Source: Priapulus caudatus | Taxonomy: Eukaryota > Priapulida > Priapulimorpha > Priapulimorphida > Priapulidae | Direction of reading: 5' to 3' | Length of the DNA stretch: 20,831 bases | Assembly: GCF_000485595.1 (NCBI RefSeq) | Contig: NW_014578381.1 | Coordinates: 21,099 to 41,929, forward strand | Shown: in pieces, positions 1 through 8,151 of the stretch | Numbering within the stretch: the first letter of the stretch is position 1 | How the letters are laid out: each line of letters opens with the position of its first letter | Position numbers and translations under genes: made by a program | The notes under the pieces: generated by a model | Seen by the model: only the letters and a program-made list of their open reading frames with translations | What the model was told of the DNA's origin: nothing | The model's database searches: none

Positions 1-400
1 AAAACGGACCCCAGAACATTAGTCAGTCCAAGCAGGCGACGCGTACAGTCAGTGTGTAGGGGTGTTCGTAAACTCGACCCATTTCTGGAAAGAATTATAA
101 TCAGCCTCACGGCATTAGTTTCAGCTCTCGGTGATCGGTAAACCAACACAGAAACGCGACAGAACGTTCGACCGCAGCGCGCCGCGGTGAAAAGGTCTAC
201 CGCTTGCCCGCAGCGGCTGCTGCCTCCAACTATTAAACGCTACTTGAGATCTCATACTAGCTAATATCCGGCTGTCATTCCCCGCGCGCACGTCAACATC
301 CACCCAAGACTTCGGTCGGATCAATGTATGCACTGCTCGATTACGACGAAGGTCGAAATGTCGAGTTTTCTTTCGCCCGTTTAACCTTCTCGAATAACAC

Positions 401-656
401 AAAATGGCGGATCACGTGGTTCGTGAGAGACTATTACGTCACGCGTCAACGGATAAATATGACGTCAGACATGGTACGCGAGGGCGCGCGTTGTAAAATC
501 ACACTGCCAGCTATTATATCAGGTTCCGGGGCTAGTACGTCAGTGGTTAAAGATATTGCGTCGTAGGGACATTCACGCGTGTTCTCGCGTGAAAGGTCAA
601 AGTTCACGTTTACGTGCGTGAGATGTCAGTATTATTATAAAGGTGGTCAAAGTTAC
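401..656. promoter_or_regulatory. Cluster of transcription-factor-like motifs in segment A
   Basis: Exact or near-consensus motifs seen here are: YY1/Pho-like AAAATGGCGG (401-410); E-box CACGTG (413-418); TTACGTCA (434-441); perfect CRE TGACGTCA (460-467); TACGTCA (535-541); nuclear-receptor direct repeat with one-base spacer AGGTCA-A-AGTTCA (594-606); and a second weaker DR1-like stretch GGTCAAAGTTAC (644-655). The core motifs are also intact in copy 2 (18651-18905). The pattern resembles an enhancer/promoter module or an LTR U3. Binding and activity are inference only. Confidence 0.45.
572..593. other. Short perfect inverted repeat (hairpin) in segment A
   Basis: Arms TTCACGCG (572-579) and CGCGTGAA (586-593) are perfect reverse complements around the 6-nt loop TGTTCT. 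The structure is identical in the second copy (18824-18845). It sits directly before the DR1-like site. Confidence 0.7.
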
Positions 657-1384
657 ATCAGACATCAAGCTTGTTTTTTTCAAACGAATTCTGATATCAA
701 ATGAAAGTCATTGAATGACCAGCTTTTAAACAATGATTGTGATCATTTAATATTTGCGAGTACTATCGAACAGACAGTAAAATGCACAACTAAGAACCGC
801 GCCGTGTGTGGAAAATACACATTCTGCTTTTTTCGATTGATTTTCTGTCGCTAAAGTATAGCTTAGTTTTGTCGCGTCGCGCAAAAAATATCCTATTCAC
901 AATGAGAAAGAAAACACATCCATTCAAATTTACGTCATTTATCCGAAAACCCTTCTGCGTCCGGCTTGCACAAATCCCACTCGCTTCCTAACTGGCGCAG
1001 ACGTTATTCGAAATACAAAGGGTCAGTATAATATAATATATATAGCTTAACATTTGAATTCCGCTGAGACTAATTCCTTCGTTACATTCGTAACGAGCTG
1101 GTAATACATTTCGAGAAGTCATTTCGAGAGACAAGGCGAATGCGCTCGTACGATAACTGGCACGCTGGACGCCACGCCTAATAGTAAACGAGCAATAGTC
1201 CTTTAGCTAAGAGAGAGAAAAATGGCGGTCTCGTTGCGTCCGCCCGTTTAAAAAGGAATATGCGAAATAATTGTTGCGCGGAATGCAAGAGGAAGCCTCG
1301 TTGACTTTCGTTTGTTATTCGAACTGCATCCGAACGTCAATCCGCGCGACGTCAGAAGCATCTCGCGTTCTCTGCGAGCACGAC

Positions 1385-1392
1385 GCATGCGC
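1385..1392. promoter_or_regulatory. NRF1/erect-wing-like motif
   Basis: The palindromic core GCATGCGC in context CGCATGCGCAGACG resembles the NRF1 consensus (YGCGCAYGCGCR). It is conserved in the second segment A copy at 19638-19645. There is motif-level evidence only. Confidence 0.3.
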
Positions 1393-1749
1393 AGACGAGC
1401 GCGAGAAACCGACGCGGAGACGCAGAACGCCAAGCGCCACCTGATTGGCAAAAGAGCGAAATTCGAGAATCCGAGAGAAGTATAGAGAAACGAGAGAGAA
1501 TGTACTTGATTAGAGGAGTCGCGGGACAAAAAGAAAATGAGCGTGCGCTCGCTCGTACGTTCGCTCTGATTGCCACAGAAGGAAGCAGATCCCGCCGTAT
1601 CCAGCCGAAGCGGAGAACGGAAGCGCGCCGATAGCGGAGAAGCTGCGGAAATCCGGCTAAGTCGCAGACGGATGTAGACGCACTGTCAATAGAGGCGAAT
1701 CGAATCGATAGAGAACCGGATGAGACGTTAGCGTTATAAAGAAAAAACA

Positions 1750-1822
1750 CAGTAGGCGTTAAAAAAGAAAGAGAAAACAGAGTTGGTGTTAAAAGAAGTT
1801 ACAAAGTTGGCGTTACAGCAAA
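1750..1822. repeat. Short degenerate tandem motif in segment A
   Basis: Three consecutive degenerate copies of a unit of about 26 bp are centred on AGTAGGCGTTAAAA, AGTTGGTGTTAAAA and AGTTGGCGTTACAG, separated by A-rich AAAGAAAGAGAAA-type linkers. The same arrangement is at about 20008-20076 in copy 2. The repeated purine-rich block has no coding meaning that I can see. Confidence 0.6.
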
Positions 1823-2020
1823 GAATAGCAGATCGAGTGACGGAGGCAGATTTTCACGTGGAATGTATTGTCAGAAGACCCCCGAATATTAGCGAAGGCG
1901 GCGCGAGAAGCCACGAATTAGCCCTGGAGGAAGGAGGAAGGTAGAGATTACGGAGGGAGAGTTTGATGTCTATGCAGATATAAGAGTTAATGTGGAGTCG
2001 ACGGGACGTGACGAGAGATA

Positions 2021-2068
2021 GTCTACGCAGATTCAAGCATAAAACTGATCACAGCAGGTTCATATCGC
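2021..2068. repeat. 48-bp direct repeat, left copy
   Basis: GTCTACGCAGATTCA... followed by CTGATCACAGCAGGTTCATATC recurs at 2341-2388, so about 272 bp lie between the two copies. In segment A copy 2 the pair sits at 20275 and 20594. The pair flanks the hAT-like sequence. It is far longer than the 8-bp target duplication of hAT elements, so it is not a simple target-site duplication. Confidence 0.85.
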
Positions 2069-2138
2069 TCAGTTGTCGACGAGAAATAAGTTACTGCGCC
2101 ATAGCGCGATAGCTACGATCAGATAGCAGGGTTTTTTT

Positions 2139-2340
2139 CAGTGTCATACAGATTAGTGTTCTATTGTCTCTGCGTTCGCTCTGCAACGCCATTTCAGCTA
2201 ATATGGTCCAGAGATGGCGCCCTTGAGGCGCAAACGCACGATTATCTTAGAGCGCACCGCCCGATTTTAAAAGGTGCGGCCCTTTGACTTTTTATGGCCC
2301 ACTGATGCGGCCCTCGCTCTGAAAAGTTTGCCCACCACTG
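2139..2340 (-). mobile_element. hAT-like DNA transposon end (non-autonomous fragment)
   Basis: On the minus strand, reading leftwards from 2340, the sequence starts CAGTGGTGGGCAAACTTTTC and continues with AGAGCGAGGGCCGCAT and GGCCATAAAAAGTCAAAGGGCC. CAGNGGT-type termini followed by GGGCAAACTTTT and GGGCCGC are characteristic of hAT-superfamily elements. No matching opposite terminus is obvious: the best candidate, CAGTGTCATAC near 2139, matches only its first five bases. No transposase is present. The same end is at 20593 in segment A copy 2, so the insertion predates the duplication. The left limit is uncertain. Confidence 0.6.
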
Positions 2341-2388
2341 GTCTACGCAGATTCAGACTGAACTGATCACAGCAGATTCATATCCTCA
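2341..2388. repeat. 48-bp direct repeat, right copy
   Basis: Right partner of the repeat at 2021-2068, beginning immediately after the CCACCACTG terminus of the hAT-like sequence. It reads GTCTACGCAGATTCAGACTG and then ACTGATCACAGCAGATTCAT. Confidence 0.85.
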
Positions 2389-2469
2389 TAACCCCCAGGC
2401 TTGATCACAAATATGTTATAACACAGGTATATCGTGATGCGTTTTCAAATCGTATGGTGCTGCCGCTGC

Positions 2470-2562
2470 TACGACTGTCGCTGTTATTGTCATCGTTACC
2501 GTCATCGTTGTCGTCGTCGTTTTTCTATTTGTCATCGTACGTTGTCGTCATCGTCGTCGTAG
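2470..2562. repeat. Imperfect GTC/ATC trinucleotide tract
   Basis: Runs of GTC, ATC and GTT triplets (TGTCATCGTTACCGTCATCG and similar) are interrupted by TTTTTCTATTT. The counterpart at 20725-20831 is expanded and purer, so this tract is length-polymorphic between the two segment A copies. Confidence 0.8.
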
Positions 2563-2629
2563 CTGCGGACTTACTAAAATACGTGCTAAAATAACAATTC
2601 AGTTTACGGCAAGGCTTAGTAGCAAACCG

Positions 2630-2665
<36 letters not shown>

Positions 2666-2670
2666 ATAAT
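2630..2670. repeat. (TA)n microsatellite
   Basis: About 40 bp of alternating AT with a single TT interruption near 2655. It lies just outside the end of segment A similarity. Confidence 0.95.
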
Positions 2671-2850
2671 AGCTCGCTAGCCATCATTTCGTTTCCGTGG
2701 CGTGCACCTAAATGCTACAGGCCAAATTATTAAAGTATATCACTCAAACCTACAATCAACGGTTCGTGGGGTGAATACAACCACCTCACCTCACAAGCCT
2801 CACAGCTTACTAGACGATGATATCCGTTCGTTTACCACGATACACAAAAC

Positions 2851-2866
2851 ACGCGCACGCACGCAC

Positions 2867-2915
<49 letters not shown>
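2851..2915. repeat. Compound (ACGC)n-(AC)n microsatellite
   Basis: ACGC tetranucleotide repeats pass into a pure (AC)n run at about 2886-2914. Open frames across it translate to Ala/Arg/His/Thr runs and are not credible proteins. Confidence 0.95.
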
Positions 2916-2916
<1 letters not shown>

Positions 2917-3640
2917 CGCCGCGCATTCTATCTCAGCTGCTAGCGTAAAATGCGTCGCCACAAAACGTCTGCCGTCGGTTCGGTGGAAACCGACGGTGGA
3001 TCGTGCGCATTACGCGGCGGATAGCTACATACGGCGTGCATAAATTGACATCTGATTCGACGTTACCGCGACCAAGTGAACGCCGCTCGAAGCAGCACGT
3101 GATCCGGGGAAGCCGCAGACGATATACAGGGGATTTCCCCAGATTCGATCTCGCGCGGCCCCCCCCCTCCCCCGCCCATCCACCACCGCCGCGCCACTTC
3201 AGATCCTAGTTACCCTCTGGGGTAAAGCAAGAGAGTATGAGAGCGGAGGCAGAGCTCAGAGCAAATCCTTCCCGTCGGCGGAGAGATACACGCGGCAGGG
3301 ATAATTTTCCCGGTATCGCATCGCAATTCGCGATGTATTTCAGCCATTTGCTACGCATATTTTTTATGAATCGCAGTTGTGCGATGCAGCCCATGCGAGA
3401 TGTAAACGGAAACATACATGTTTACAATTTACTTTATATTCTCGCCGGCTGCTTTGCCGCGTCAATGAAATGCCACGTTACGCCGATTTTATTGATTTGT
3501 TAACACCACGGCCAACGTGACTTTTAAACAATCCTGCACTCCCCCCCCCCCCCCGTACATCAATCAATATGCCGCCCCAGGCACGTATACACAGCCACGC
3601 TGTGCTGGGCGCTGCACGCTCTCGCGGGCTGCTTTTCTTC
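2916..3640. other. Unique non-coding stretch with a GC hairpin and poly-C runs
   Basis: No gene is supported. The stretch holds a perfect 9-bp inverted repeat, CCGTCGGTT (2972-2980) and AACCGACGG (2988-2996), around a 7-nt loop. It also holds a C-rich run (about 3161-3180) and a homopolymer C run (about 3540-3554). Open frames of 60-90 codons overlap in conflicting frames and strands, and none shows a known motif. Confidence 0.6.
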
Positions 3641-3654
3641 GGCGACTTTGAGAA

Positions 3655-3690
3655 TATAAAGTGAGGATGTCGCTGTCGAGGAGTCAGATT
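3655..3690 (+). promoter_or_regulatory. Candidate TATA + initiator core promoter
   Basis: TATAAA at 3655-3660 is followed by TCAGATT at 3684-3690. The initiator A (3686) is 31 nt after the first T of the TATA box, the canonical spacing for arthropod TATA promoters. The upstream flank is GC-rich and no DPE is visible near +28. A 34-codon frame starts at ATGGGCGCAG (3800) and ends at TAA (3901-3903), but it is too short and featureless to call. The spacing is seen directly; promoter function is inference. Confidence 0.35.
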
Positions 3691-4194
3691 AGCCGCCCTT
3701 CACAATCGCCTAGAACTGATTTCATCAATGTTCTGGATATAAACGTAAGCGAACCAACATTTGATTAAAGGTTCTAGACAATTTTTATTACTCGCCAACA
3801 TGGGCGCAGTGTCAGCTTTAGCTTTTCACTCGCCCGGCCCCGATATTATTTTCACTCTGAATTGGCGAGCGGCACGAGCTGCCAAGCTCGCCACGCTGTT
3901 TTAAACGCTTGCCGGCAAGCGGTGCAGAGATCGCCTTAGTGTTCTAGGCTTAAGCTAGCTGCTCCTGTCCACAGCGACACGCATAACACGCCAAGCATGC
4001 CACTGCCGGTGTAAAATTGCACGGTGACTTGTCTTGAAAAAAATTGATTGTCTGTATTCTTGCCATAGACATTGCCTATGCCAACATTTTTGGCTGTGGA
4101 AATTGTTCCCTGCGCGAACCGTCCGTCGCTCGGGCGTTGTGAACGCATCAGCGTAACAAGCAAGCAGACGACATAGCATAACCATCCGCGTAAA
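3691..4194. other. Unique non-coding stretch
   Basis: Mixed-composition sequence with no recognisable gene. Short minus-strand open frames (about 75 codons around 3936-4185) lack domains or a signal peptide. The right end (about 4140-4194, with AAGCAAGCAGACGACATAG) resembles the 92-bp repeat unit that follows and may be a decayed extra copy. Confidence 0.5.
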
Positions 4195-4403
4195 TAATAC
4201 AGCTGCTACTCGTTGCCGCTCCTGGGTATTGCCGAGTCACGCAACCAAGCAGGCAGACGAGAAACTAACCAGTGCCAATATGAATACAAGCCTGCTACTC
4301 GGCGTAGCCGCTCCTGGGTATTGCGAGTCACGCAACCAAGCAGCGCACGAGCGCCAGAAACTACCCATTGCATATAATACAGCCGTTACTCGTTCCCGTT
4401 ACG
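4195..4403. repeat. 92-bp tandem duplication (about 2.3 copies)
   Basis: GCCGCTCCTGGGTATTG starts at 4215 and again at 4307 (period 92). Both are followed by a CGAGTCACGCAACCAAGCAG-type stretch and GAAACTA. A third, partial unit begins at TAATACAGCCGTTACTCGTT (4375), matching TAATACAGCTGCTACTCGTT at 4195. The units differ by substitutions and short indels, so the duplication is not recent. Confidence 0.88.
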
Positions 4404-4437
4404 TTACACTAACCCTAACGACCCCCACCCCCTACCT

Positions 4438-4540
4438 ACACGCACACACGTTCGCCGCGCGCGCGTGCACGGTACGCCACACTCACACACATACATACAA
4501 CGCACAACACAATCACACACACACACACGCAAAGCACAGC

Positions 4541-4581
<41 letters not shown>

Positions 4582-4700
4582 CACACTCGACACCGACACA
4601 CACAACACACCGCCGGCCGGCGCGCGCACGGCACGCGACTGGCACGCGACGCACCGTCACGCACGCACGCACGACACCACACACACACACACACACACCA
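4438..4700. repeat. (CA)-rich microsatellite tract
   Basis: Several (CA)n runs, the longest about 4540-4580 and 4678-4698, are mixed with ACGC, GCGC and CGGCC blocks. Long open frames here on both strands read as Thr/His or Cys/Val runs and are artefacts of the repeat. Confidence 0.95.
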
Positions 4701-5220
4701 CGCGCTGCGCGCGCGCAACGCAGAATCGCGATCCTAGGAAGGCGGGACAATCATTATCGATAGCAGTCGCACTCGTCGCTCTGCCGCTTTCCACGGCGTT
4801 GCCTGAACAGACGCGGCAATGTGTGTTTGCACTACCGCCCCGACAGACGGCGTTTAGGCGGAATTGAAGTATCGAGCGGCGCTACGGGGTAAAGCTTGCG
4901 TGAACACACACAGGCATATATAATTAGATACCTACGTACATCAAGAGTACATAATAGCGTACATAATATATATGTAGTACATAATAGAGTACATATCTCT
5001 ATTATGTACTCTTGATATACATGCATACATACGTATATATATATATATATGTGTACATGAATGCGCGCGAGGGTTTACATGTACGTCGGCAAACATCAAT
5101 ATTCGTATGACTGCACGTAGCACTGGTACTGGTTAACCACCCATGCTAGCGCACCACGACTCCAGTCTCCGCCACATCGTATGCTTGCAATCCTCCATCT
5201 CATATCTTTTTCACGTTTTA
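4701..5220. other. Non-coding stretch with AT-rich foldback
   Basis: Outside the foldback at 4930-5025 the stretch holds CpG-containing unique sequence (4735-4900) and a (TA)n run at about 5034-5050. I see no gene. Confidence 0.5.
4940..5016. repeat. Inverted repeat / foldback with internal GTACATAAT motifs
   Basis: Arms ATCAAGAGTACATAATAG (4940-4957) and CTATTATGTACTCTTGAT (4999-5016) are perfect 18-bp reverse complements. One mismatch further out, pairing resumes for a few bases. The 41-nt spacer carries two more degenerate copies of the same GTACATAATA motif in direct orientation, plus TATATATG. It could be a tiny foldback element or the product of local inverted duplication. No target-site duplication was identified. 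Confidence 0.8.
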
Positions 5221-5224
5221 TCCC

Positions 5225-5257
5225 CTCTGCCCTCTCTCTCCTCTACTCTCTCTCTCG

Positions 5258-5289
<32 letters not shown>

Positions 5290-5295
5290 CTCTCG

Positions 5296-5336
<41 letters not shown>

Positions 5337-5368
5337 CTCTCTCTTCATTCTCTCTTTCTCTCTGCTCT

Positions 5369-5408
<40 letters not shown>

Positions 5409-5475
5409 GTTCTCTTTTTCTCTGTGTGTGTTTCTCTATATCTCTTTCTCTCTCTCTCTTTCTCTCTCCCTCGCT

Positions 5476-5515
<40 letters not shown>
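5225..5515. repeat. (CT)n microsatellite tract
   Basis: Nearly continuous TCTC dinucleotides with short interruptions (CTTC, TGTGTGTG near 5423). The + strand is almost purely pyrimidine. Translated frames are Ser/Leu runs and are not proteins. Confidence 0.95.
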
Positions 5516-5516
<1 letters not shown>

Positions 5517-5523
5517 CTTCTCA

Positions 5524-5553
5524 CCCACACACACACACACACACGCGCGCGCA
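5524..5553. repeat. (CA)n-(CG)n compound microsatellite
   Basis: A (CA)n run leads directly into CGCGCGCG between the (CT)n tract and the 34-bp minisatellite. Confidence 0.9.
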
Positions 5554-5601
5554 GTCTCTCTTACTCTCTCGCTCTTTCAGGCAAACGCTTTTTCCTTCAC
5601 T

Positions 5602-7308
5602 CCCGCCCTCTCTCTCACGCTCTTTCTCCCTCTCTATAGCTCGCCTCGCCCTCACGCTCTTTCTCTCTCTCTATAGCTACGCTCGCTCACGGCTCTTTCT
5701 CCCTCTCTATAGCCTCGCTCCGCTCACGCTCTTTCCTTCCCTCTCTATAGCTCCGCTCGCTCGCTCACGCTCTTCTGTCTCCTCTCTATAAGCTCGCTCG
5801 CCTCACCGCTCTTTCTCCCTCTTTATAGCTCGCCTCACGCTCTTTCTCCCTCTCTATTAGCTTCGCTCGCTCACCTTTTTCCTTGCTCTCTATAGCCGCT
5901 CGCTCGCCTCACGCTTTTCTCCCCTCTTATAGCTCGCCCTCGCTTACACGCTCTTATCTCCCTCTCTATAGCTCGCTCGCTCCCGGTCGCTTTCACGCTC
6001 TTTCTCCCTCTCTATAGCTCGCTCGCTCACGCTCTTTCTCCCTCTGCTATAGCTCGCTCGCTACACTGCTCTTTCTCCCTTTTTATAGCTCGCTCACGCT
6101 CCTTTCTTTCCCTCTCTATAGCTCGCCTCCGCTCACGCTCTTTCTCCCTCTCTATAGCTCGCTCGCTCGCTCACGCTCTTTCTCCCTCTCTATAGCTCGC
6201 TCGCTCACGCTCTTTCTCCCTCTCTATAGCTCGCCTCGCCTCACGCTCCTTCTCTTCTCTCTTTCATAGCTCGCTCCGCTACACGCTCTTTCTCCCTCTT
6301 TATATGCTCGACATCGCTCCGCTCACGCTCTTTCTCCCTCTCTATAGCTCGCGTCGCTCACGCTCTTTCTCCTCTCTATATAGTTCGCCTCGCTCACGCT
6401 TTTTCTCTCTCTCTATACGCTCCTCGCTCGCTCACGCTCTTTCTCCTCTCTCTATAGCTCGCTCGCCTCACGCTCTTTTCCCTCTCTATAGCCTCGCTCG
6501 CTCACGCTCTTTCTCCCTCTTTATAGCTCGCTCACGCTCTTTCTCCCTCTCTATAGCTCGCTCGCTCACGCTCTTTCTCCCTCTCTATAGCTCGCTCGCC
6601 TCACGCCTCTTTCTCTCTCTCTATTAGCTCGCTCGCTCACGCTCTTTCTCCTCTCTATAGCTCGCTCGCGCTCACGCTCTTTCTCCCTCCTATAGCTCGC
6701 TCGCTCACGCCTCTTTCTCGCCTCTCTATAGCTCGCTCGCTCACGCTTCTTTCCCCTCTCTATAGCTCGCTCGCTCACGCTCTTTCTCCCTCTCTATAGC
6801 TCGCTCGCTCACGCTCTTTCTCCCTCTCTATAGCTCGCTCGCTCACGCTCTTTCTCCCTCTCTATAGCTCGCTCGCTCACGCTCTTTCTCCCTCTTTATA
6901 GCTCGCTCACGCTCTTTCTCCCTCTCTATAGCTCGCTCGCTCACGCTCTTTTCTCTCTCTCTATAGCTCGCTCGCTCGCTCACGCTCTTTCTCCCTCTTT
7001 ATAGCTCGCTCACGCTCTTTCTCCCTCTCTATAGCTCGCTCGCTCACGCTCTTTCTCCCTCTCTATAGCTCGCTCGCTCACGCTCTTGTCTCTCTTCTCT
7101 ATAGCTCGCCTCGCTCACGCTCTTTCTCGCCTCTTCCTATGAGCGTCGCTTCGCTCACGCTCTTTCTCCCTCTCTATAGCTCGCTGCGCTCGCTCACGCT
7201 CTTTCTCCCTCGTCTATAGCTCGACTCGCTACCCTCTCTCTCCCTCTCTATAGCTCGCTGCGCCGCTCACGCTTCTTCTCCCTCTTCTATAGCTCGCTCG
7301 CCTCACAC
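5602..7308. repeat. About 50-copy minisatellite, unit about 34 bp
   Basis: The unit is a TATAGCTCGCTCGCTCACG block followed by a CTCTTTCTCCCTCTC pyrimidine block, together about 34 bp. Roughly 50 consecutive units fill 1.7 kb. Units in the interior (about 6770-7080) are nearly identical, while those towards both edges (5600-6450, 7090-7308) carry many 1-nt indels. A recurrent shorter variant of about 30 bp has TTTATA instead of CTCTATA, usually coupled to one fewer GCTC (5822, 6082, 6520, 6895, 6998). No unit encodes a consistent peptide because indels break every frame. Homology to known satellites is unknown. Confidence 0.93.
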
Positions 7309-7309
7309 C

Positions 7310-7310
7310 A

Positions 7311-7402
<92 letters not shown>
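7310..7402. repeat. Compound (CACG)n-(CA)n-(TA)n microsatellite
   Basis: CACG tetranucleotides (about 7310-7367) pass into (CA)n (about 7367-7382) and then (TA)n (7383-7402), giving an ordered three-step gradient. It closes the minisatellite block and begins the GC-rich island. Confidence 0.95.
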
Positions 7403-7804
7403 CAGTTGCTTCCGTTGGGAGCGTGATGTCGGCAAGCCAGCCAGCCCGTGTTCGCGTAGCACCGTCTGAATGTTCCCGTGGTCGATAGCAACTGTGGAAG
7501 TGCCGTGTCGGCAGCCGACGTAACCACCGCGTGATCGATTGCCACCACGTCGTCACGCTCTCTTTGTCGTCGGCGCGATGAGTCGGTCCGATGCTGGCCT
7601 CTGGCGGTCGTCGTCGTGCGTGGGTTCGGTGGGTGCCGATTGACTGTCGTCGACGTCGTTTGCGACGCTGCGAAAAACGCCGAGACTCGGAACCGTTTCG
7701 TGTTCTACTCACCGGGGGGCGCTGCCGTCGACGCTGCGCACTTGTTTGTCACTCTCGCTGCATGCTCGTGCGCATGCGTCCGGGATCTCTTCAACCCGTA
7801 GAAG
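7403..7804. other. CpG-rich unique sequence, no supported gene
   Basis: High CpG content with GTCGTCG-type runs. An NRF1-like TGCGCATGCGTC lies at 7769-7780. Frames on both strands are open for 90-140 codons, but they are Arg-rich, start in or next to simple repeats and show no domain. The stretch could be 5' flanking or 5' UTR DNA of a gene outside the window; that is speculation. Confidence 0.45.
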
Positions 7805-7927
7805 GAAAAAGAGAGAGAGAGAGAGAGAAAGAGAAAAAGAGAGAGAGAGAGAGGGAGAGCGACAGATAGTTATAGTGAACGGAGAAGACGGAGAGAGAGC
7901 GAGAATTAAAGCGAGAGAGAGAGAGAA

Positions 7928-8008
<81 letters not shown>

Positions 8009-8046
8009 GAGAAAATTAAAGGGAGAGAGAAAGGGAGAGAGAAAGA
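7805..8046. repeat. (AG)n microsatellite, purine on + strand
   Basis: GAGAGA runs, including an almost uninterrupted block at about 7926-8001. It is the strand-reversed counterpart of the (CT)n tract at 5225-5515. Confidence 0.95.
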
Positions 8047-8077
8047 GCATCTGTCACAGTGCAGCCGCCGTCCGTGT

Positions 8078-8151
8078 GTCTGCCCGGGCAGGTATGCAGG
8101 TAACGAACTCACGGGTCTGCCCGGGCAGGTATGCAGCTAACGTACTCACGC
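8078..8151. repeat. 37-bp tandem duplication containing GCCCGGGC
   Basis: GTCTGCCCGGGCAGGTATGC starts at 8078 and again at 8115 (period 37). The two units differ at only a few positions (CAGGTAACGAACTC versus CAGCTAACGTACTC). Each unit contains CAG|GTATGC, which resembles a eukaryotic 5' splice site, and the palindrome GCCCGGGC. Confidence 0.9.

Larger units (their letters stand above)
21..2560. repeat. Large dispersed repeat, segment A copy 1
   Basis: About 2.54 kb that recurs in the same orientation at 18271-20831. Similarity begins at AGTcAGTCCAAgCAGGCGACG (21 here, 18271 there) and runs essentially without rearrangement to the GTC/ATC-rich tract at about 2560. Differences seen by eye are mainly substitutions and single-base indels. 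No frame in it has a recognisable protein domain, and open frames are short and broken differently in the two copies. It contains a promoter-like motif cluster (401-656), a GGCGTTA-type short tandem motif (about 1750-1822) and an older hAT-like insertion (up to 2340). It could be the non-coding part of a large transposable element, such as a retroelement leader or LTR, or a segmental duplication. No terminal TG...CA structure or coding region was found to decide this. Confidence 0.93.

Noticed and set aside
2215-2225. TGGCGCCC as a retroelement primer-binding site
   Set aside because: Only eight bases match a typical PBS, and it lies within the region ending in a hAT-like terminus, not next to an LTR end.
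4406-4425. ACACTAACCCTAACG as telomeric repeat
   Set aside because: There is a single partial CCCTAA-like unit and no tandem TTAGG or TTAGGG array anywhere in the window.
5143-5791. Ser/Leu-rich frames of 121-177 codons that look like membrane or signal sequences
   Set aside because: They are (CT)n and minisatellite translations; hydrophobicity comes from CTC/TCT codons.
5602-7308. CRISPR-like regularly spaced repeat
   Set aside because: Units are head-to-tail without unique spacers, and the sequence context is eukaryotic.
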